From JBDGPU01 sp042219525 (GTDB lineage Archaea > Halobacteriota > Halobacteria > Halobacteriales > Haloferacaceae): a stretch of DNA of 64,000 nt. Below the pieces are notes generated by a model. It saw nothing but the letters and a program-made list of their open reading frames with translations, did not search any database and was not told the origin of the DNA. Made by a program: the position numbers and the translations under genes. The stretch is taken from the NCBI GenBank assembly GCA_042219525.1, contig JBDGPU010000009.1:13420-77419 (forward strand), in the 5' to 3' direction. Below, piece by piece: positions 49,212 through 57,526 of the stretch; the stretch's first letter is position 1, and every line of letters starts with the position of its first letter.

Positions 49212-50378
49212 ATGAGTTCCGTTCAGGATATTTGCGTCGTCGTCCCGACGATCCGGGAATACGAATGCGTCCGGGCGTACGCCGAAAACGCACGCCAGCA
49301 CGGATTCGACACGGATCGTCTCTTCGTCGTCCTCGTCACGGAGGATTTCTGTGACACCGACGACATGGCGGCGATGCTCGAGGACGAAGGCCTCGATGGA
49401 GCCGTCTTCGACGGGAGCGCCCGCGAGGACTGGTTCCGAGAGCGCGGCCTCGAAGCGTACAACTCGCTGATCCCCGAAGCCAGCCACGCACAGACCTCGT
49501 TCGGCCTGCTGTACATGTGGGCCAACGAGCAGTTCGAGTACGGCGTCTTCATCGACGACGACACGCTGCCACACGAGGAGGACGACTTCTTCGGCACCCA
49601 CATGGCGAACCTCCAGTACGAGGGCGCCGTCGAGCGCGTCTCCTCCGACGAGTCGTGGGTCAACGTCCTCTACCAGACCGACAAGGACCTCTACCCGCGT
49701 GGCTACCCCTACGCGGCGATGGACGAGACCGTCGAGACCGACACGACCGAGGTCGACGACGTCGTCGCCTCGCAGGGCCTCTGGACGAACGTCCCCGACC
49801 TCGACGCCGTCCGGATCCTCATGGACGGCGACCTCGAGGGCCAGGCCCAGACGCGGACCACCCGTGAGGACTTCGAGCGCGACTTCGTCGCGGCCGAGGG
49901 CGACTACCTCACGGTCTGCTCGATGAACCTCGCGTTCCGCCGCGAGGTCATCCCCGCGTTCTACCAGCTGCCGATGGACGACAACGAGTGGGACGTGGGC
50001 CGTTTCGACGACATCTGGTCGGGCCTCTTCCTGAAACGCGCCGCCGACGTGCTCGACAAGCAGGTGTACAATGGCGGCCCGCTCTGTGAGCACAACAAGG
50101 CGCCGCGCTCGACGTTCGACGACCTTGCCAACGAGGTCGCCGGCCTCGAACTCAACGAGCACGTCTGGGAAGTGCTCGACGACGTCGCCGCCGACGTCGA
50201 CTCCTTCGAGGCGGCCTTCGCCGAAATGGCCGACGCGCTGGCGACGGGCGACTTCGACGACTGGAACAACGGCGACTTCCTCAACTACTGTGGCGACGCG
50301 ATGCGGGACTGGATCGACTGTCTGAACGAGATCGACCCGACGACTGCGGAACCTGAAGCGGTGATTGCTGATGACTGA
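49212..50378 (+). CDS. Glycosyltransferase of the RGP / alpha-1,4-glucan-protein synthase family
   Basis: 388 residues. The GT-A-like fold starts DICVVVPTIREYECVRAYAE; the nucleotide-sugar/metal site is YGVFIDDDTLPHEEDDFF (DDD motif), followed by SMNLAFRREVIPAFYQLPMD and RFDDIWSGLFLKRAAD, the conserved stretches of plant reversibly glycosylated proteins and their archaeal relatives (GT75-like). The role may be UDP-sugar mutase or glucan synthesis. Unexpectedly it is the first gene of an operon with an iron-type ABC transporter; its stop lies within the next gene (8-bp overlap). Confidence 0.8.
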   Translation: MSSVQDICVVVPTIREYECVRAYAENARQHGFDTDRLFVVLVTEDFCDTDDMAAMLEDEGLDGAVFDGSAREDWFRERGLEAYNSLIPEASHAQTSFGLLYMWANEQFEYGVFIDDDTLPHEEDDFFGTHMANLQYEGAVERVSSDESWVNVLYQTDKDLYPRGYPYAAMDETVETDTTEVDDVVASQGLWTNVPDLDAVRILMDGDLEGQAQTRTTREDFERDFVAAEGDYLTVCSMNLAFRREVIPAFYQLPMDDNEWDVGRFDDIWSGLFLKRAADVLDKQVYNGGPLCEHNKAPRSTFDDLANEVAGLELNEHVWEVLDDVAADVDSFEAAFAEMADALATGDFDDWNNGDFLNYCGDAMRDWIDCLNEIDPTTAEPEAVIADD

Positions 50379-51558
50379 CCACGATGACCTCTCCGAGACG
50401 GCCGATAGCACCGACCGAAAATACGACCGACGGCGCGTTCTCGCCGGGATCGGCACTGCTGCGACCCTCTCGATCGCGGGCTGTGCGGGCCAGGACGGCG
50501 AGACGACCGCGACCACGACGGCGACCGGAACGGAGGAAGCCGCTTTCGGCGAGTTCCGTGGCTCGGGCGCGCTCGCGCAGGGGCGCGGCGAGCTCGGCGG
50601 CACCCTGATGAGCGAGCTCCCTGACCTGTCGGGGAAGCTCACCGTCTACATCGGCGGCGGCGAGGGCGGGCAGTACATCGACCTGCTCGACAAGCTGGAG
50701 AGCCGCTACCCCGACTTCGAGGTGGCCCACCGCGAGTACGGCACCTCCGAGGGCGCGAACACGCTCATCAGCGAGGGCAAGGCGACCCCGGCGGACGTGT
50801 TCTGGTCCGTCGACGCCGGCTCCCTCGCGGCCATCGCCAAGGAGGGGCTGACGACGAAACTGCAGCAAGAGACCGTCGAGCCGGTCCCGAAGGAGTACCA
50901 CCCCGACGACCAGTGGGTCGGTACGGCTGGCCGCGCGCGCGCCGTTCCGTTCAACACCGACGCGATGAGCGCGGACGACGTGCCCAACAAGGTCCAGGAG
51001 TCCCCGAACGTCGACGCGTTCCAGGGCAACTTCGGCTGGGCACCGACCTACGGTGCCTTCCAGTCGTTCATCACGGCGATGCGCCTGCTCCGCGGCGAGG
51101 AGAAGACGAAGCAGTGGCTCCAGGCCATGCTCGATGCGGGCGTCACGGAGTACAAGGACGAGTTCCTCGTCTCCAACGCCGTCGCCAAGGGCGAGGTCAA
51201 CGCCGGCTTCGCGAATCACTACTACGCGCTCCGCGTCAAGGCGGCGCGTCCCAACGCCCCGCTCGACCTGGCGTTCACGCAGGGTGACGCGGGCGCGCTC
51301 ATCAACACCGCCGGCGCCGCGATCATGCAGCCGAGTAAAAAGCAGGAGCTGGCGAACAACTTCATCCGCCACCTCCTCTCCGCGGAGGCCCAGGAGTTCT
51401 TCGCCACCCGCCTCTACGCGTACCCGATGATCCCGGAGATCCCGCCGGTGGGCGGACTCCCGACGATCGACGAGCTCAACCCGCCCGAGATCGACCTCAC
51501 GAAGCTGTCGGACATCGGGCCGACCAAGGACCTGCTGCGCGAGGTCGGCGTCCTCTAG
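50371..51558 (+). CDS. Iron-type ABC transporter substrate-binding lipoprotein
   Basis: 395 residues from the ATG at 50371; an upstream ATG at 50365 is equally possible. A Tat signal with lipobox (DRRRVLAGIGTAATLSIAGC) precedes a Thr-rich linker. The mature domain begins LSGKLTVYIGGGEGGQYIDL and contains ADVFWSVDAGSLAAIAKEGL and TDAMSADDVPNKVQ, features of FbpA/AfuA-like ferric or anion-binding proteins. It captures the ligand outside the cell. The operators in front and the permease and ATPase behind it support iron uptake. Confidence 0.88.
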   Translation: MTDHDDLSETADSTDRKYDRRRVLAGIGTAATLSIAGCAGQDGETTATTTATGTEEAAFGEFRGSGALAQGRGELGGTLMSELPDLSGKLTVYIGGGEGGQYIDLLDKLESRYPDFEVAHREYGTSEGANTLISEGKATPADVFWSVDAGSLAAIAKEGLTTKLQQETVEPVPKEYHPDDQWVGTAGRARAVPFNTDAMSADDVPNKVQESPNVDAFQGNFGWAPTYGAFQSFITAMRLLRGEEKTKQWLQAMLDAGVTEYKDEFLVSNAVAKGEVNAGFANHYYALRVKAARPNAPLDLAFTQGDAGALINTAGAAIMQPSKKQELANNFIRHLLSAEAQEFFATRLYAYPMIPEIPPVGGLPTIDELNPPEIDLTKLSDIGPTKDLLREVGVL

Positions 51559-51633
51559 GCGGCGCCGACACCCCACGAGCATGACCCAGCCCAACCACTC
51601 ACGCAGGACCCGAGCCCCCGGAGGTGGCCACTG

Positions 51634-53280
51634 ATGGCCGTCCGTGAGCAACTGGCTCGGCTCCGTTCGAACGCCGCCGAGGACGAGACCCCGACGCCGG
51701 TCGTCTTCCTGGCGGCCGCCGTCGCCGCCGCGGTCCTCTCCCCGGTGGTGTGGCTGGTCTGGCGCGCGTCGAAGATCGGCGTCGCCGACGCCGTCGCGCT
51801 GTTGACGTCGCCGACGGCGACGGACGTGCTGTTCAACAGTCTGCTGCTCACCGCAGGCGTGACCGGAGCCTCGATCGTGCTCGGTGTGCCGCTGGCGATT
51901 CTCACGGTCCAGACCGACCTCCCATTCCGACGCTTCTGGACCGTCCTCATCGCGCTGCCGCTGGTGATGCCGAGCTACATCGGTGCGTTCGCGTACGTCT
52001 CCGCGTTCGGCCCGAACGGCGCCCTCTCGAACCTGCTGTCGCCGCTCGGCGTCACGGTCCCGACCGTCTACGGGCTCGGCGGGACGACGCTCGTGCTGAC
52101 GCTGTTCGTCTACCCGTACGTCTTCCTGACGACGCGGGCGTCGCTGCTCTCGTTCGACGAGACGCAGCTGGAGGCCGCGCGCACGCTGAACCACGGCTTC
52201 GCGTCGTCGTTCCGTCGGGTCATTCTCCCGCAGATCCTTCCGGGCGTCACGGCTGGATCGCTGCTCGTCGCGCTGTACGCGCTCTCCGACTTCGGCACCC
52301 CGGCGATCATGCGGTACGACGTGTTCACGCGGGTCATCTTCGTCGAGCTCAACAGCCTCGGGCAAGGCCGGGCGAACGCGACGCTGCTCTCGCTCCAGCT
52401 GCTCGCGGTGACGGCCGTCATCCTCGCGCTCGAATCCCGCGTCGGCGGCGCGGACTCGTCGGGCTACGGTGCGCCCGCCTCGTCGACGGCGATGGTGTCG
52501 CTCGGGCCGTATCGCTGGCTCGCCACGCTGGTGCCGGCGCTCGTCTCGCTGTTCACGCTCGCGCTGCCCGTGGGGATCCTCGGGATGTGGCTCGTGCGGT
52601 CCGGCCCGGCCGCCGTGGCCGGTGGCTCCGGGCTGGCGTTCCAGCTCGAGTTCGCGTTCAACTCGGTGTACGTCTCCGTGATCGCCGCGGCCGTGACGGT
52701 CGTGCTGGCGCTGCCGGTGGCGTACTTCTCCGGTCGTTCTGACGGGCCACTGGCCTGGGTCGTCGAGCGCGCGACCTACGTCGGCTACGCCATGCCCGGC
52801 GTCGTCCTCGCGCTCGCCCTCGTCTTCTTCGCCAGCCAGTGGCTGCTGGAGACGCTGGGGACGGGCGCGGTGCAGGTGGTGTACCAGTCGCTGCCACTCC
52901 TGGTGTTCGCGTACGTCGTCCGGTTCCTGCCGCAGGCTGTCGGGTCGACCCGCTCGTCGGTGCTGGGCGTCGACCGCTCGCTCATCGGCGCTGCGCGGGT
53001 GCTTGGCGCGACGCCCGGGCGGGCGTTCCGGAAGGTGACGTTGCCGCTCATTGCACCCGGCCTGCTCGCGGGGACTGCCCTCGTCTTCCTCACGACGATG
53101 AAGGAGCTGCCGGCGACGCTCATCCTCCATCCGACAGGGTTTACAACGTTAGTGACCTACATCTGGCGAGTTCAAGAGGCCGGCTACTACGGACAGGGCG
53201 CATTGCCCGCCTTAGTGCTCGTGACGCTGTCCGGCCTCTCGATGATACCGCTACTCCGACAGGAGGGTGACGATGGCTAA
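51634..53280 (+). CDS. Iron-type ABC transporter permease (two fused domains)
   Basis: 548 residues, about 12 helices. Two tandem binding-protein-dependent permease domains of the FbpB/AfuB type; EAA-like loops are near LEAARTLNHGFASSFRRVIL and AARVLGATPGRAFRKVTLPL. Its stop overlaps the start of the ATPase gene (53273). It provides the membrane path for the substrate delivered by the 50371 lipoprotein. Confidence 0.9.
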   Translation: MAVREQLARLRSNAAEDETPTPVVFLAAAVAAAVLSPVVWLVWRASKIGVADAVALLTSPTATDVLFNSLLLTAGVTGASIVLGVPLAILTVQTDLPFRRFWTVLIALPLVMPSYIGAFAYVSAFGPNGALSNLLSPLGVTVPTVYGLGGTTLVLTLFVYPYVFLTTRASLLSFDETQLEAARTLNHGFASSFRRVILPQILPGVTAGSLLVALYALSDFGTPAIMRYDVFTRVIFVELNSLGQGRANATLLSLQLLAVTAVILALESRVGGADSSGYGAPASSTAMVSLGPYRWLATLVPALVSLFTLALPVGILGMWLVRSGPAAVAGGSGLAFQLEFAFNSVYVSVIAAAVTVVLALPVAYFSGRSDGPLAWVVERATYVGYAMPGVVLALALVFFASQWLLETLGTGAVQVVYQSLPLLVFAYVVRFLPQAVGSTRSSVLGVDRSLIGAARVLGATPGRAFRKVTLPLIAPGLLAGTALVFLTTMKELPATLILHPTGFTTLVTYIWRVQEAGYYGQGALPALVLVTLSGLSMIPLLRQEGDDG

Positions 53281-54433
53281 CCGCATGGACCTGAACCACG
53301 ACCCGGCCGCCGAAACCGCGACCCCACCAGCGCAGCCCAACGTCGTCTACGGCAGCGACGAAGTGTCGCTCGGCGACCCCGTGCTGGAACTGGAGGGCGT
53401 CGTCAAGCAATTCGGGCCGGAGACCGCCGTTTCGGGTGTCGACCTCAGCGTCCACGAGGGGGAGCTGCTGACGCTGCTTGGCCCCTCGGGGTGCGGCAAG
53501 ACGACGACCCTGCGGACGCTTGCCGGCCTCGAGGCGCCGACCGAGGGCGAGATTCGCGTCGCCGACGAGGTCGTCGCCGGCGAGGACACCTTCGTCGACC
53601 CGGAGGACCGCGACGTTGGCATGGTGTTTCAGGAGTTCGCGCTGTTCCCCCACCTCACCGTCGCCGAGAACGTCGCGTTCGGGCTCACCGACGCCGACGA
53701 GACGACGACCGAGGAACGCGTCGCGGAGCTGCTCGACCTCGTCGGGCTCGGGGAGTACGGCGACCGCTCGCCGACGGACCTCTCGGGCGGTCAGCGCCAG
53801 CGCGTCGCGCTCGCGCGCTCGCTCGCACCCGAACCCGACGTGCTCCTGCTGGACGAACCCTTCTCGAACCTCGACGTGCGGCTCCGGGTGGAGATGCGCG
53901 AGGAGGTCCGCCGCATCCTCAAGGAGGCGGGCGTCACCGCCATCTCCGTCACGCACGACCAGGAGGAGGCCCTCTCCATCTCCGACCGCGTCGCGGTGAT
54001 GAACGACGGCCAGATCGAGCAGGTCGCCGCCCCCGGCGAGCTGTTCGAGCATCCCGAGTCGCGCTTCGTCGCCTCCTTCATCGGACAGGCCGCGTTCCTG
54101 CCGGCCCGCATCGAGGCGGACAGCATCACGACGGCCATCGGCTCGTTCGACCGATCCCTGCTGAAGGGGCTGACGGACGACTACGTCGACGCCGACGTCG
54201 ACGTGCTGGTCCGGCCGGACGACCTCCGCGCGAGCCCCACCACCGAAGCGGCCGCCGACGGCAAGGTTATCCAGCGCCAGTACACGGGCCCCTCCTTCGT
54301 CTACCACGTCGAACTGGGTGACGGCAGCGTCGTCCGCTGTCTCCACAACCACGCCGAGAACTTCGACGTGGGCGACTACGTCGACGTCGAACTCGTGGCT
54401 GACCACACCCTCATGTGGTACCCGGTGCGATAG
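53273..54433 (+). CDS. Iron-type ABC transporter ATP-binding protein
   Basis: 386 residues from the ATG at 53273, chosen over a GTG at 53267 because ggaggg (53262-53267) makes a Shine-Dalgarno at the right distance. Walker A GPSGCGKTTTLRTLAG, signature LSGGQRQRVALARSL, Walker B LLLDEPFSNLD and H-loop VTHDQEEAL are intact. The C-terminal 130 residues are a TOBE/OB regulatory part (DVDVLVRPDDLRASP). Energises the importer of this operon. Confidence 0.93.
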   Translation: MANRMDLNHDPAAETATPPAQPNVVYGSDEVSLGDPVLELEGVVKQFGPETAVSGVDLSVHEGELLTLLGPSGCGKTTTLRTLAGLEAPTEGEIRVADEVVAGEDTFVDPEDRDVGMVFQEFALFPHLTVAENVAFGLTDADETTTEERVAELLDLVGLGEYGDRSPTDLSGGQRQRVALARSLAPEPDVLLLDEPFSNLDVRLRVEMREEVRRILKEAGVTAISVTHDQEEALSISDRVAVMNDGQIEQVAAPGELFEHPESRFVASFIGQAAFLPARIEADSITTAIGSFDRSLLKGLTDDYVDADVDVLVRPDDLRASPTTEAAADGKVIQRQYTGPSFVYHVELGDGSVVRCLHNHAENFDVGDYVDVELVADHTLMWYPVR

Positions 54434-54438
54434 CGTCG

Positions 54439-56625
54439 ATGTCACGGACGGACGCCGACTCCAGCCGGCTTGCCGCTTTCGTCGACCGCCCGCGACTCGC
54501 GACGGCGGGCCTTGCAATCCTGGCCGCCCTCGTGGCCGCCCTTGTCGCCACTCGCGTCTTCCCGCATCACTCGCTCAATCACGACGAGGGCGTCTACCTC
54601 CAGCAGGCAGCGATGCTGCTGGAGGGGCAGCTCTTCCTCCAGCCGCCGGTCGACGGCCCGTTCCGCCCCTGGTTCTTCGTCGAGAGCCAGCGCGGGCTCT
54701 ACTCCAAGTACGCCCCGTTGCCGGCGGCGACGTTCGCGCTCGGGAAGCTCCTGGGTGGCTACGTCGTCGCGCTCGCGGGGGTCGCCGCGTCGCTCGTCGC
54801 GCTGACTGCCGGAATCGGCCGTGAGCTGTTCGACGCCCGGACCGGCCTGCTCGCTGGCGCCTTCCTGCTCGCCTCGCCGCTGTTCCTGGTTCAGGCCGGT
54901 GTCTACCTCCCGTACGCGGTGACGACGGCGCTGAACCTCGCCTTCGCGCTGGCGTACCTCCGCGCGGAGCGGCTCGGCAGCAGGCGCATGGCCGCCGTCG
55001 CCGGCGCCGCCGTCGCGCTCGCCTTCTTCGCGCGCCCCTACACCGCGCTGCTGTTCGCGGTCCCATTTATCCTCCACGCCGTCTGGACGCTCGTCGCAGC
55101 ACGCGCCTGGCGGGTGCTTACTGCCAGCGGTCTCTCCGGTGCCGACGCCGCCACCCGGAATCTCGTCGCCCGTCGCGTCCTGACCGCCTGTCTCGGCACC
55201 CTCGGTGTGCTCGTCACGCTCGGCTACAACGCCGTCGTCACCGGCGACCCGCTGCTGTTCCCGTATCAGGCGTTCGCGCCCGCGGACGGCATCGGCTTCG
55301 GCCACCGGCAGATCCTCGGCCACGAGGCGAACTACACGCCGTCGCTGGCGCTGCGCTCGAACGCGCAGGTGCTCCGCCGCCTGTTCACCGAGTGGGTCGT
55401 CGCGGGCTCGCTGGGCACCGCCCTGGCCGCCCTCGGCGTCGGGGCGCTCGTGCGGGACCGGCTCTCGCTAGCGACGCGCGTCGGCGGCAGCACGTCAGAA
55501 TCCGGGAACACTGCCTCGCCAACGACGCTCAGCCACCGGACGCTGCTCGCGGGCCTGTTCCTCACCGTTCCCCTCGGCAACGTCGCCTTCTGGGGCAACT
55601 TCAACATCCTCGGGAACCTGGGCGTCGCGGCCGATGGCCTCATCCACTATCTCGGCCCGTACTACCACTACGACCTGCTGGTGCCGACGGCGCTGTTCGC
55701 GGCCGCCGGCACGATGCTGATCCAGTCGCGGGTCCGAACGGTCGCAGCCCGACGGCTCGACGCCGACCGCGCCCGACGCGTGAGTCTGGCGGTCATCCTC
55801 GTCGGGGGGCTCGTGCTCGGCGGCGCCGCCGCGACGACGGCCGCCGAGCCGCTCGAGCGGAACGAGGCCGTCACCGACGAGCTGGCGAAGGGGTACGAGC
55901 CGTTCCTCGAGGGCGAGCCCCCCGGGAACGCCGTCGTCTTCCTCCCGCCAGTGTACGGCCGGTGGCTCAACCACCCGTTCCAGGCACTGCGGAACGACCC
56001 GGACTTCGACGACGGCCGCGTCTACGCGATCGGGGACGTCGCCGACCTCGACGTCGCGGCGGCGTACCCCGACCGGCCGCTCTACCGTTACGTCTACACC
56101 GGCACGTGGGTCCCGGTCGACGACAGCAGCGTCGAGCCCGAACTCCGCCGGGTCGACCGCGCCGCCGGCGCGTCGGTGTCGCTGACGACCCGGCTGGGTC
56201 TCCCCGACCGGGCGCGGTCGGCGGTGGTGCGCGTGTCGACGGACGCTGGAAGCTCGACGGTCGCCGTGAACGGAACCCCGACGACACTGGTCCTGACGGC
56301 GACCGTCGAGGGGGACGCCGCAACCGTCGAAGGCGACGCCGTCACCGTCGCCGGCGACGGGATCGACGAGTCGGTGACGGTGGCGACCGAATCCCAGGAC
56401 GAGGTCGTTATCGAGCTGTTCGTCCAGACGGGCACCAGCTCCGGCTTCACGTACCGGCTCGCGTTCCCCATCGCCAGCGAGGGTGGGACGGTCCGGGCGC
56501 TCTCGCCGACGAAAGAGTGGTGTCGCGTGCCGACGGAGTGCGAGCCGCTCGGGCTCGCCGGGACTGGCGACGGCATCTCCGTCGAAACGTCGCTGGCGGC
56601 GGAGAACGGGTCTACTGAAAAATAG
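54439..56625 (+). CDS. Membrane protein of GT-C type (ArnT/PMT-like), putative glycosyltransferase
   Basis: 728 residues from the ATG at 54439, 5 bp after the ATPase. About 11-12 hydrophobic helices fill residues 20-480. The first extracellular loop carries SLNHDEGVYLQQAAMLLEGQ, the acidic motif of GT-C dolichyl-phosphate-sugar-dependent transferases. A C-terminal extracellular beta-rich region of about 200 residues (with VEGDAATVEGDAVTV repeats) follows. It would transfer a sugar to lipid or protein on the cell surface. Linked by position to the GT2 gene that ends at 56702. Confidence 0.78.
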   Translation: MSRTDADSSRLAAFVDRPRLATAGLAILAALVAALVATRVFPHHSLNHDEGVYLQQAAMLLEGQLFLQPPVDGPFRPWFFVESQRGLYSKYAPLPAATFALGKLLGGYVVALAGVAASLVALTAGIGRELFDARTGLLAGAFLLASPLFLVQAGVYLPYAVTTALNLAFALAYLRAERLGSRRMAAVAGAAVALAFFARPYTALLFAVPFILHAVWTLVAARAWRVLTASGLSGADAATRNLVARRVLTACLGTLGVLVTLGYNAVVTGDPLLFPYQAFAPADGIGFGHRQILGHEANYTPSLALRSNAQVLRRLFTEWVVAGSLGTALAALGVGALVRDRLSLATRVGGSTSESGNTASPTTLSHRTLLAGLFLTVPLGNVAFWGNFNILGNLGVAADGLIHYLGPYYHYDLLVPTALFAAAGTMLIQSRVRTVAARRLDADRARRVSLAVILVGGLVLGGAAATTAAEPLERNEAVTDELAKGYEPFLEGEPPGNAVVFLPPVYGRWLNHPFQALRNDPDFDDGRVYAIGDVADLDVAAAYPDRPLYRYVYTGTWVPVDDSSVEPELRRVDRAAGASVSLTTRLGLPDRARSAVVRVSTDAGSSTVAVNGTPTTLVLTATVEGDAATVEGDAVTVAGDGIDESVTVATESQDEVVIELFVQTGTSSGFTYRLAFPIASEGGTVRALSPTKEWCRVPTECEPLGLAGTGDGISVETSLAAENGSTEK

Positions 56626-56701
56626 GGTCCGTCCGGTCCGGTCCAGTCCGGTCCGGCCCGGTCGGATCGGATATCTGCCCGATGCCAGCCGGCGATGGGC
56701 T

Positions 56702-57400
56702 TTACTCCTGGCGCTCGCGCTCTTCGAGACAGACCGTCACGATGGACTTCGCGATGGCGACGCCGCCCGAGAAGGGGTCGAGCGTCGTCTCGCCGAGGCG
56801 CTCGTCGTACTCGATGGGCTCCTCGCGGACGTCGTAGTCGCGCATCACGGGGCGCAGGAGGAGTTCCGCGGAGAGGCCGGTGTTCTCCGTCCACTCGATG
56901 TCCTCGATGAGGTCCGCGCGGTAGGCGCGCATGCCGGTGGTCACGTCGTGGACGCGCTCGCCCATAAGCGCGCTCGCAAGGGCGGCGAAGCCGTGGTTGC
57001 CGTAGCGGTTCAGCGTCGGCATCGTCTCCGCGCCGTGATAGAGCCGGTCGCCGCTGACGACGTCGTAGCCCTCGTTGACGTACTCGAGGAACTCCGGAAT
57101 GCGCTCCATCGGATACGTGCCGTCGCAGTCGGTCGTGATCCGGACAGGGCGTGTCGCGGATTCGAGCGCCTCGCGGACGGCCTCGCCGTAACCGCGCGGG
57201 GGCTGCTCGAGGACGGTCGCGCCGTGCTCGCGGGCGACCTCGGCGGTGCCGTCCGAGGAGCTATCGACCACGACGACCTCGGCCTCACCGTTCGTCGCGG
57301 CTTCGATGTCGGAGAGGACCGGGCCGATCGCCTCGGCCTCGTTATACGACCCCATGACGACGCTCACGTCGTCGAATCCGTAGTCCGTGGACTCTGTCAT
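56702..57400 (-). CDS. GT2-family dolichyl-phosphate sugar synthase
   Basis: 232 residues from the ATG ending at 57400 (MTESTDYGFDDVSVVMGSYN). GT-A features: GSYNEAEAIGPVL, VVVVDSSSDGTAEVARE, EQPPRGYGEAVREALE, TTDCDGTYPMERIPEF (the DxD-type site) and a C-terminal RAYRADLIEDIEW. No membrane helix. It makes a dolichyl-phosphate sugar donor for surface glycosylation, the type of donor a GT-C enzyme such as the convergent 54439 product uses. A longer frame adds 13 residues overlapping the operator. Confidence 0.9.
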   Translation of the reverse strand: MTESTDYGFDDVSVVMGSYNEAEAIGPVLSDIEAATNGEAEVVVVDSSSDGTAEVAREHGATVLEQPPRGYGEAVREALESATRPVRITTDCDGTYPMERIPEFLEYVNEGYDVVSGDRLYHGAETMPTLNRYGNHGFAALASALMGERVHDVTTGMRAYRADLIEDIEWTENTGLSAELLLRPVMRDYDVREEPIEYDERLGETTLDPFSGGVAIAKSIVTVCLEERERQE

Positions 57401-57423
57401 GCCACGACCTTGCCGTTGGGACC

Positions 57424-57442
57424 TTTTTAGGCTTCCCAAAAA
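57424..57442 (-). promoter_or_regulatory. DtxR/Idr-like operator before the GT2 gene
   Basis: TTTTTAGGCTTCCCAAAAA, an imperfect palindrome closely matching TTTTAGGACGCCCAAAA at 49153, lies 24-42 bp upstream of the ATG ending at 57400, over the expected TATA position. Confidence 0.55.
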
Positions 57443-57526
57443 CGTTCGAAAAGCTCCCGTTCACCGACACGAATCCGCCTATTCGACTACACACGGGTTG
57501 GCACCGACCGAGAACCGAGCCGCCGA

